This document shows, one piece after another, positions 1-5,457 of a stretch of 7,698 bases of DNA (the stretch's first letter is position 1; the number at the start of each line of letters is the position of its first letter). The notes under the pieces are model-generated. The model did no database searches. It was not told the origin of the DNA and saw only the letters and a program-made list of their open reading frames with translations. The position numbers and the translations under genes were made by a program. Origin of the DNA: Candidatus Rifleibacteriota bacterium. GTDB lineage: Bacteria; Muiribacteriota; Ozemobacteria; Ozemobacterales; Ozemobacteraceae. The DNA lies in NCBI GenBank assembly GCA_028691595.1, contig JAQUZA010000138.1:1-7698 (forward strand), given 5' to 3'.

Positions 1-5
1 CCCTT

Positions 6-73
6 CAGGCGAGAAAACTTCTAATAAAAAGGGGCCAGCGCCCTGACACCCTGATAGTTTTCTCTCACGCCTG
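6..73. repeat. Imperfect inverted repeat upstream of the lipid kinase gene
   Basis: The arm at 6-19 (caggcgagaaaact) is complementary to 56-73. It pairs as 9 bp (56-64) plus 5 bp (69-73), interrupted by a 4-nt bulge, with a 36-nt loop. The loop contains a smaller gggc/gccc dyad. Two further short dyads lie downstream: ggtaac at 78-83 with gttacc at 96-101, and ggcca at 102-106 with tggcc at 110-114. The 132 nt before the chosen start of the kinase gene hold no convincing gene or sigma-70 promoter that I can see. The structures could be the end of an upstream transcript or part of a structured leader; the sequence does not decide between these. Confidence 0.4.
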
Positions 74-132
74 CAGTGGTAACTTTTTTAAACTGGTTAC
101 CGGCCAAAATGGCCTCGAAGCACGGGTATTCA

Positions 133-1008
133 ATGAAACCTGAGAAGATCGCCATTCTTGCCAATGCCGCTTCGCGCACCCTCAACAAGTCTGAGCTTGA
201 AGCAACTGTGGCACATATCAACAAATTTCTGCCCTGTGAAATTGTCTATACTCAAAGCATCGAGCAGGCGCGTGCATTTGCTGCCGACCTTTCCGGACAG
301 CCAGAGTATCTTGTTGCTGCCTGTGGCGGCGACGGAACCATACATACCGTGCAGAACAGCATGGTCACTGATGCTGCCATGGGTATCATTCCGGCTGGCA
401 CCGCCAACGTCATCGCCCGCGAACTCGGAATACCTCTCAAAATGATTGATGCGGGCAAACTGCTGCTGACCGGAGCGGTTCAGGAAACTGACCTCGGAAC
501 CTGCAACGGTCACAAATTCATTTTCGTCGCCGGCATTGGCTTTGATGCCCAGGTAGCAGGCTCAGTCTCACCCCTGTTAAAAAAGGTTGCCGGCAGATAC
601 GCCTATCATATCAACGGTCTGTTGCAGTTTCTGACCTACAGAGCACCGCAACTGCGTATTAAAATAGAAGGACAGAGCCGCGAAGAAACCGGCAGGTTTG
701 CAATTATAGCCAATATGAGACGCTATGGTGGCGAACTTTTTTTTGCCCCATCGGCCCGTTATGATGATGGCATGCTCAACATGGTTCTGGTCAAAAATTT
801 TGACACAAAAACCATGCTTCGTCTTCTTAATTTTGCCCGGGGCAATGGGCCTTTCCCGACCTCAGGGGTTTCAGCCATTTCTGCGCCGGGCTTCGAGATA
901 AAATCCTCGTTCCCGGTTCCATTTGAACTCGATGGTGAAGTCTACGCACCGGCCACAGACTTCTCTATCAGCATTGCCCATGACCGGGCAAGGTTGATTA
1001 CCCCATGA
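133..1008 (+). CDS. Diacylglycerol kinase / YegS-type lipid kinase family protein
   Basis: This is a predicted lipid kinase of the DAGK catalytic-domain family (YegS, DgkB, BmrU relatives), which phosphorylates diacylglycerol or related lipids with ATP at the inner face of the membrane. Counting from ATG 133 (291 residues, normal for the family), the diagnostic motifs appear in order. They are GGDGT at 65-69, PAGTAN with ARELGIP at 87-101, GIGFDA in the middle, and DGML followed by ELDGE near the C-terminus. The residue usually Glu after GGDGT (xxEVxNG) is Thr here (IHTVQNS). The frame is open back to GTG 76, and ATG 109 is also possible. ATG 133 is preferred because the family fold begins at KIAILAN and the upstream residues resemble nothing. 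No start has a clear Shine-Dalgarno sequence. The stop overlaps the next gene's start as ATGA, so the two are probably translationally coupled. The true lipid substrate is unknown. Confidence 0.9.
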   Translation: MKPEKIAILANAASRTLNKSELEATVAHINKFLPCEIVYTQSIEQARAFAADLSGQPEYLVAACGGDGTIHTVQNSMVTDAAMGIIPAGTANVIARELGIPLKMIDAGKLLLTGAVQETDLGTCNGHKFIFVAGIGFDAQVAGSVSPLLKKVAGRYAYHINGLLQFLTYRAPQLRIKIEGQSREETGRFAIIANMRRYGGELFFAPSARYDDGMLNMVLVKNFDTKTMLRLLNFARGNGPFPTSGVSAISAPGFEIKSSFPVPFELDGEVYAPATDFSISIAHDRARLITP

Positions 1009-2360
1009 CCGATTACCTGCCCATTATTCTGGATCTGCTGAAGCTGTTGTTGATTCTTTCGGCAACTGCGTCGGCAATGGTTCTGATCGTCGGCCTTCTG
1101 CATCCGTTGACCTTCAACGTCAAACTGCGTGCCTCTCAATTCGGCCAACGCGCCGAAATCTGGGCATCTTACCTGTTTGGCATGCTGAAGATAGGTGTAA
1201 TAGCAACCCCAAACACCCAGGATGTCACTCTTAAAATTCTCTTCTATAAAAAGCTGCTGCAGCGTAACCAGCGCCCCCGTCCCCCCGGGCCCCCAAAAAC
1301 CAGCCCTGGCGACGACCAGACTCACGAAGTAAAGCCTGAGACCCCGGCTGAGGTCAAAGCCGATATCGGGCCGGCTGGAAAATCTGCGGACACAGACAAG
1401 CGCGAAACAAAAGCGACAGCCGATACCCGGCCACCCGGGCAGCAACCCCTCGAGTCTGCAAATGAAACCCAGGCCTCTGATGACAAATGCTCCGGGCCTG
1501 CGCCTGAGATAACTCCCCCGGCTTCGCCAGCTGCGATCGAAGCATCCTCCGCCGCCACGGTCAAAGAGCCCGAGGTAAAAGCCGCGCCGGCAGAAACCCC
1601 GTTACCCGGGGCGACACCCGCCGCACCTGCCGCTGCAGCAAAACCAGCCGGGCATGAGAAAGCAGCTGAAGACGCACTTAAACAGCCAACCAGACCAGCT
1701 TCTGACCAGATTTCCACCCCTTCTGATTCAGACACCCACCGCCCCGCCCCGGAGCAAACACCACCGATAAGAATTCCTTCACAGGCTGTTCCTGATGAGA
1801 TTGACGCTACACCTCTCAAGCCATTAGGCGAAGTGGCGAGCGAACAGACCCGTGAGCAGACAAGATCGGCAGACCAGCCCGAACATGAAAGCAGTGCTGC
1901 AGAAAAACCGGCCGGTGATGACTGGCGGGCTAAAGCGAGGCGTTTTCGCCGTGACTTTGGCCGCCGCTATCGTCAGGTAAAAAGCTATATAAGACTGTTT
2001 ATGCGCAAATGGCAGATACTTTCGCCAGTATTCTGGCGTTTCTGGGCGCGGGGCAAAAAGGGTTTCAGTCTGTCTGAACCGGGCCTGATGGTCAGGTATG
2101 CCCTGCATGAGCCCTATATTACCGGGATGTTCCACGCGACCATGTCGATGCTTGCCGGTGCAGCCGGCCAGTTTGGCATTAATTTCGTTCCGGTGCCGGT
2201 ATTCTCTGAGCCATGCTTTTATGCCCGGGGGCGGGTTACTGCCATCATCAGGCCCTGGAGATTTGCGGCGGCCATGCTGGGTCTTCTTTTAGAACGCAAC
2301 CTTTATCGAGAACTCTGGCTGGCTTTTAAATGGTATCGCGCCAATCGTCAGCAACAATGA
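1005..2360 (+). CDS. Membrane-anchored DUF2953-like protein split by a long Pro/Ala/Glu-rich insert
   Basis: This 451-residue protein has no known biochemical function. Residues about 5-32 form a hydrophobic membrane anchor. Residues 33-87 (short beta-like stretch, then LFGMLKIGV and a basic KKLLQ end) and 305-451 (basic helix, FSLSEPGLMVRYALHEPYITG, FGINFVPVPVFSEPCFYARGRV, C-terminal hydrophobic helix) together look like a DUF2953 domain (YtfI-like, usually somewhat over 200 residues). Between them, residues about 88-304 are low-complexity and rich in Pro, Ala, Glu, Thr and Ser. This insert is probably disordered and roughly doubles the protein. The start ATG overlaps the upstream lipid kinase stop by 4 nt. 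A GerW/YtfJ homologue follows, and the DUF2953-GerW order matches ytfI-ytfJ of Bacillus, which supports the family call. The family assignment is from remembered pattern and context, not a search, so it is less certain than the domain layout. Confidence 0.7.
   Translation: MTDYLPIILDLLKLLLILSATASAMVLIVGLLHPLTFNVKLRASQFGQRAEIWASYLFGMLKIGVIATPNTQDVTLKILFYKKLLQRNQRPRPPGPPKTSPGDDQTHEVKPETPAEVKADIGPAGKSADTDKRETKATADTRPPGQQPLESANETQASDDKCSGPAPEITPPASPAAIEASSAATVKEPEVKAAPAETPLPGATPAAPAAAAKPAGHEKAAEDALKQPTRPASDQISTPSDSDTHRPAPEQTPPIRIPSQAVPDEIDATPLKPLGEVASEQTREQTRSADQPEHESSAAEKPAGDDWRAKARRFRRDFGRRYRQVKSYIRLFMRKWQILSPVFWRFWARGKKGFSLSEPGLMVRYALHEPYITGMFHATMSMLAGAAGQFGINFVPVPVFSEPCFYARGRVTAIIRPWRFAAAMLGLLLERNLYRELWLAFKWYRANRQQQ
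1266..1916 (+). repeat. Low-complexity coding segment (Pro/Ala/Glu/Thr-rich linker)
   Basis: This part of the DUF2953-like gene encodes about 215 residues dominated by P, A, E, T, S, K and D, with no aromatic core and no predicted secondary structure by eye. It is not a clean tandem repeat. Short themes such as PAE, AAPA and APAA recur irregularly. The beginning carries homopolymer runs (C5, C6, G3, C5, A5 within 1273-1299). Long open frames on the opposite strand here are a by-product of the composition. Confidence 0.75.
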
Positions 2361-2370
2361 AAATTTTGTT

Positions 2371-2397
2371 TTGTTCGCAGGCAGTTTCTGGTAAGAT
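2371..2397 (+). promoter_or_regulatory. Possible extended -10 promoter for the GerW-family gene
   Basis: The 67-nt gap before the GerW-family gene contains TGG followed by TAAGAT at 2389-2397, an extended -10 pattern (TGn + 4/6 match to TATAAT). A weak TTGTTC (2371-2376) lies 15 nt upstream of the hexamer. It could give the GerW-family gene transcription independent of the lipid kinase/DUF2953 pair. The -35 match and spacing are poor, so this is tentative. Confidence 0.3.
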
Positions 2398-2410
2398 AGT
2401 GACGAAATTC

Positions 2411-2416
2411 AGGAGG
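2411..2416 (+). promoter_or_regulatory. Strong ribosome binding site for the GerW-family gene
   Basis: AGGAGG lies 11 nt before ATG 2428. It is the best Shine-Dalgarno sequence in the window and it fixes the start of the GerW-family protein. It suggests that this small protein is made in larger amounts than its neighbours. Confidence 0.85.
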
Positions 2417-2427
2417 TTCCAACACCA

Positions 2428-2823
2428 ATGGCTATTGATGCATTGATTAAAACTGTTCTATCTGAACTGAAAGTCGCAATTAACTCAAAAACGGTTATTG
2501 GTGAGCCAACCACCTTCAAGAACTGGACTGTTATCCCGGTCACTCGTGTATCGTTCGGCTTTGGTGCCGGCGGCGGCCAGGGAAAAACCGACTCGGCCGG
2601 TTTTGGCGGTGGTTCGGGTGGCGGTGCGACAATAGAGCCTGTTGCTTTCATCGCGATCAGCGACAAAGAAGTCAAGCTGATCTCATTGAAAGAAAAGGAA
2701 ACTATCTGGGAAAAAATCCTTAAACCGGAAGTTGGCGAGAAGATCTATAACAAACTTATGGGTATTGCTGAAAACCAGGAAAACGCAGCTGTAACTCCTG
2801 AAGGCGAAAAAGCCTCGAGCTGA
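2428..2823 (+). CDS. GerW/YtfJ family protein (sporulation-protein YtfJ family)
   Basis: The 131-residue protein matches the GerW (YtfJ) family pattern. It starts with a helix, then shows VIGEP at 23-27, VIPVTRVSFGFGAGGG at 35-50, a Gly-rich FGGGSGGGA at 59-67, PVAFIAIS at 71-78 and VKLISL at 82-87. The tail after about residue 110 is charged and non-conserved. In Bacillus subtilis the family member is a spore protein needed for normal germination. Homologues also occur outside spore formers, and their molecular role is unclear. No signal peptide or membrane segment is visible, so it is probably cytosolic. It lies 67 nt behind the DUF2953-like gene, the partner it commonly has in Firmicutes, which suggests the two act together at the membrane. 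The start is fixed by the AGGAGG upstream. The next gene begins 61 nt downstream on the same strand with no clear terminator between. Confidence 0.9.
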   Translation: MAIDALIKTVLSELKVAINSKTVIGEPTTFKNWTVIPVTRVSFGFGAGGGQGKTDSAGFGGGSGGGATIEPVAFIAISDKEVKLISLKEKETIWEKILKPEVGEKIYNKLMGIAENQENAAVTPEGEKASS

Positions 2824-2884
2824 TTTTCCCGGGTTATTAGAAGTTTGCAGAACTTTAATTGAACTGAATTCTCTCAGAGAGGGA

Positions 2885-4111
2885 GTGGTTACTATTATTA
2901 ACATTTTAAAACAGATTCACTTGTTTCAAGGGCTTGAAGAGGGTGACCTCAAAAAAATATCCGAGGTCGTCAAAGAACGCACTGTACCTGCGGGTTCGTG
3001 CCTTTTCAAAGAAGGCGATGTTGGCGATGCCTTTTATCTTCTCAAAGAAGGTTCAGTCGAAGTCTTCAAAAATGATAACGGCGCAGAAAAATGTGTTGGC
3101 AAAATATCGCACAGCGATGAGAGCAACTTTTTTGGCGAAATGGCCCTGATCGAAGGGGTTGCGCGCAATGCCACCATCAAGACTGCAGGTGAATGCAAGG
3201 TTCTTGAAATCGACAAAGTTAATTTTGATATGCTGCTGCGGCTGAATTCGTTCATCGCCCTGCGTATCATGACCGCCCTCAGCCGCCGCCTCAGAAAAGA
3301 GAGTGCCCCGACCAAAGCAGAAGAAAAATGTGGTCAGGTCATCACCTTTTTCGCTCCCAAAGGCGGAGCCGGCAAGAGTGTTATCGCTGCCAATCTGGTA
3401 GCTGGCATTGCCAAGCTTACCAAGAAATCGGTATTACTGCTCGACCTTGACCTGCAGTTTGGCGATCTGGCTTTTATGCTTGGCCTGAAGGGTAAGAAAA
3501 CCATCGCCGATGTCGTAGAAGCAGAGCCGGCAAGCCCTGATGATTTAAAGAAGTTTCTTACTGAGCACGCGCTGGGGTTCAGTGTCTTACCTTCGCCTAT
3601 CAAGCCCGAGCAATCAGAAATGGTTAACTCGACCCATCTGCGCAAAATACTCAAACTGGCGCAAAAGTTGTTTGATTATATCGTCATCGATACGCACTCC
3701 CTGTTCCAGGACCTCACCATCAACGCCCTCGATGTTTCAGATGTGATCTGTCTGGTCATGTCTCCAGAAATGAATCATATCAAGAGCATGCACGTTTGTC
3801 TGAAGGTCATGGAAACCCTGAAATACCCCACAGACAAAATACGCCTTGTACTTAGCCGCGAAGACTGCATTTATGCCAAACCGCGTGCTGATATCGAAAC
3901 CGCGCTCAAACGCAAATTTGATTTTACCCTGCACGACGACTGGAAAAGCGCTTCTGAAATGATCAACGATCAGAAGACCATCTTCGACAAAGATACCCAG
4001 TCGGCATACCGCTCAGACATGATTAATCTAATAGCCAGTCTGACGGGCGAAAAAATCGAAGACGCAGGCAAGAGTGGCCTTTTTGGCTCAATCAAAAAGC
4101 TTTTTGGTTGA
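2885..4111 (+). CDS. Cyclic nucleotide-binding domain fused to CpaE/MinD-like P-loop ATPase
   Basis: This 408-residue protein (numbered from GTG 2885) has two domains. Residues about 6-135 form a CRP-type cyclic-nucleotide-binding domain. Its phosphate-binding cassette FGEMALIEGVARNAT (83-97) keeps the Glu (85) and Arg (94) that contact the cyclic phosphate in PKA/CRP-like domains, at the PKA spacing. No helix-turn-helix follows. Residues about 150-390 are a MinD/ParA-superfamily ATPase. They show a deviant Walker A KGGAGKS (159-165, signature Lys159), the CpaE-like LLLDLDLQFGDLAF (184-197) and a Walker B DYIVIDT (264-270). The usual DTPP continuation is DTHS here. The C-terminal GLFGSIKKLFG resembles the amphipathic membrane-targeting helix of MinD. 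CpaE proteins have a receiver-like domain at the position of this cNMP domain, so this is a different sensor on the same engine. The likely role is nucleotide-regulated positioning or assembly at the membrane; the target is unknown. The start codon is uncertain (see findings). Confidence 0.88.
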   Translation: MVTIINILKQIHLFQGLEEGDLKKISEVVKERTVPAGSCLFKEGDVGDAFYLLKEGSVEVFKNDNGAEKCVGKISHSDESNFFGEMALIEGVARNATIKTAGECKVLEIDKVNFDMLLRLNSFIALRIMTALSRRLRKESAPTKAEEKCGQVITFFAPKGGAGKSVIAANLVAGIAKLTKKSVLLLDLDLQFGDLAFMLGLKGKKTIADVVEAEPASPDDLKKFLTEHALGFSVLPSPIKPEQSEMVNSTHLRKILKLAQKLFDYIVIDTHSLFQDLTINALDVSDVICLVMSPEMNHIKSMHVCLKVMETLKYPTDKIRLVLSREDCIYAKPRADIETALKRKFDFTLHDDWKSASEMINDQKTIFDKDTQSAYRSDMINLIASLTGEKIEDAGKSGLFGSIKKLFG

Positions 4112-4137
4112 TGGTTGTTTGATTTTAACCCGGTATC

Positions 4138-4168
4138 AATCAGGTGTCAGTTGCTCTGACGCCTGATT
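4138..4168 (+). terminator. Strong hairpin between convergent genes, probable terminator
   Basis: The arms are 4138-4150 (aatcaggtgtcag) and 4156-4168 (ctgacgcctgatt), a 13-bp stem with a 5-nt loop (ttgct). The single non-Watson-Crick position is a U-G wobble in the plus-strand RNA but an A-C mismatch in the minus-strand RNA, so the structure is better for the plus-strand transcript. It sits 27 nt after the stop of the cNMP/MinD-like gene and overlaps the last codons and stop of the convergent MoaB-like gene. Only three T residues follow on the plus strand (4167-4169), so it lacks a good U-tract. It may stop the polymerase imperfectly or protect the 3' ends. Confidence 0.65.
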
Positions 4169-4659
4169 TCCCATATCATGTGGGGCAGTTGCGGCAGCAA
4201 CAACCTGGTGACGGCCAATCTGACCGCCTTGCTGCTGCCAGGCAGGCACACCAGCATCTTACCATGTGCCAACCCGGCAGTGGCACGGCTGAGCATTGCT
4301 GCAGCCCCGATCTGATGATAAGAAATAAGGCGAAAAAGCTCACCAAACCCTTCAAGCTCTTTTTTGAAAAAACTGCGGGCCACTTCTACGGTACCATCCC
4401 GGGCTGTAAGGCCTGTACCACCGTTGGTGATAATCGCGTCAATATCGGGTCGTTGCAACCATTCACTAATGGCTGCAGTCATCAACTCGGGATCTTCACG
4501 AACCAGCTGATAGCAGACAATCTGATGGCCGCCATCGGCGAGCAATTCCCTGATGATGGTGCCTGACTTATCTTCGGCTTCTGACCTGGTATCAGAAAAT
4601 GTCATAACGCCAATTTTGAGGCTGGCGGCGGCTAATTTTTCGTGTTCATGATGGCCCAT
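4147..4659 (-). CDS. moaB: MoaB/MogA-type molybdenum cofactor biosynthesis protein
   Basis: The 170-residue protein belongs to the MoaB/Mog family, cytosolic enzymes that bind molybdopterin and, in active members, adenylate it with ATP before molybdenum insertion. Visible family motifs are TFSDTRS at 20-26, the hallmark NGGTGLTARD at 79-88, EGFGELFR at 103-110, MLSRATAG at 122-129 and LPGSSKAVRLA at 139-149. Length is normal. The N-terminus carries a small His/Glu cluster (GHHEHE) before the fold begins near residue 14. The start at 4659 has AGGA about 12 nt upstream. It is the last gene of the minus-strand cluster, 21 nt after the SseB-like gene, and no other molybdopterin gene is in the window. 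MoaB and MogA are hard to separate by sequence alone; the length and start of the fold fit MoaB slightly better. Confidence 0.92.
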   Translation of the reverse strand: MGHHEHEKLAAASLKIGVMTFSDTRSEAEDKSGTIIRELLADGGHQIVCYQLVREDPELMTAAISEWLQRPDIDAIITNGGTGLTARDGTVEVARSFFKKELEGFGELFRLISYHQIGAAAMLSRATAGLAHGKMLVCLPGSSKAVRLAVTRLLLPQLPHMIWEIRRQSN

Positions 4660-4680
4660 GGAGTGAGGGTTCCTGTTCTA

Positions 4681-5457
4681 TTATTTTTTGCGGTTAAGAT
4701 TGATAACCGGGCTGACTGAACGGGCTATTTCGGCAAGTTCTTCGTCTTCTATCAACAAAAAGTCAAGCTGGTCGTGCTCTTCAAGAAACCGTTCAACCCC
4801 CTCAACGATAAGAAATGAAAGCCGGTCAGCTTCTTCTCTGCTGATGACTCCGGCAGGCTCGATTCCTATAGTCAGCATTTCGTGGCTGTCTCCGGTGCGG
4901 CTGGCAGAAAAAACGTAAACCGCCGCAACCTCGGTCAAGGGCGCAAAAACCGTTTCGAGATACTCAATAAAACCAGCCGGCAGTTCGGGTTCAGGTGTCG
5001 AAAAAAGCATCTGCTCACCGTCGGCAATGTTTATTTCTTCACTATGACACTGATTCTCATGTTCAAGAAATTTTTCTGCCTGAATCAACATTTTTGCCGT
5101 TTCGGGGGCGGAAATATCAACCGACAGGCCACAGGGGCCATGTAATCTCAGAACCCTGTCTCTGGCAAACAATTCTGCCAGCCAGGCAAAAGAGCCATGG
5201 CAATGCCCCTCAGCATCAGGATTCAACTGGTTGAACACCTCGATCGAGGCATAAAAACCGGCCGCTCCGTCTGCCTCGGGTGCAAGACCGGCAACAACCT
5301 GTTCTGCAAGCAGTTCAGCAAAGCAGCAGTGTGGAACGGCACCAAGAGAGGCATATTCCATTATCCGCTTTTCAAGCGACGAGTTAAAAAAATGACAGTC
5401 TGAGGGGTGCGCACAGCGCGTGGAAGAAGAACTTCCGGAATCCTGGTAATTTTTCAT
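4681..5457 (-). CDS. Protein with SseB C-terminal-like domain and Cys/His-rich N-terminus
   Basis: This is a 258-residue protein with no signal peptide or membrane span. Residues about 140-258 resemble the SseB C-terminal domain: a short strand (INIADGE), then a helix (PAGFIEYLETVFAPLTEVAAVYVFSA at 160-185), a strand (HEMLTIGIEP), a long helix, and LDFLLIEDEELAEIARSVSP followed by a basic end. SseB was named for serine sensitivity in Escherichia coli; its mechanism is not established. Residues 1-140 match nothing I recognise. They hold seven Cys (15, 21, 44, 45, 86, 109, 137) and clustered His (17, 22, 43, 85, 87), including CAHPSDCH, PHCC and GHCHG, which could bind metal. The start ATG overlaps the coaE stop as TGATG, with AGGA about 11 nt upstream, so translation is probably coupled. 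An alternative start at Met33 would remove the first Cys pair. The domain call rests on pattern recall and is moderate; the gene itself is near certain. Confidence 0.8.
   Translation of the reverse strand: MKNYQDSGSSSSTRCAHPSDCHFFNSSLEKRIMEYASLGAVPHCCFAELLAEQVVAGLAPEADGAAGFYASIEVFNQLNPDAEGHCHGSFAWLAELFARDRVLRLHGPCGLSVDISAPETAKMLIQAEKFLEHENQCHSEEINIADGEQMLFSTPEPELPAGFIEYLETVFAPLTEVAAVYVFSASRTGDSHEMLTIGIEPAGVISREEADRLSFLIVEGVERFLEEHDQLDFLLIEDEELAEIARSVSPVINLNRKK

Noticed and set aside
76..132. N-terminal extension of the lipid kinase from GTG 76 or ATG 109
   Set aside because: The extra residues do not fit the family, where the fold begins at KIAILAN, and neither codon has a better Shine-Dalgarno sequence than ATG 133. 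ATG 109 also lies within a dyad. The region is therefore treated as leader, although a longer form cannot be excluded.
942..1819. Long open frames on the minus strand opposite the DUF2953-like gene
   Set aside because: They are produced by the GC-rich Pro/Ala codons of the insert read in reverse (Gly/Ala-rich nonsense). They have no domain and no ribosome site, and they lie opposite a gene with good context.
2885..4111. CRP-family transcription factor, or plasmid ParA partition protein
   Set aside because: No helix-turn-helix follows the cNMP domain, which excludes a CRP regulator. The ATPase is of the CpaE/MinD type (DLDLQFGD) with no ParB or parS-like repeats nearby, so a partition locus is not supported.
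4144..4566. 140-codon plus-strand open frame across the MoaB-like gene
   Set aside because: It is antisense to a protein with unmistakable MoaB/Mog motifs, and its start lies inside the hairpin at 4138-4168.
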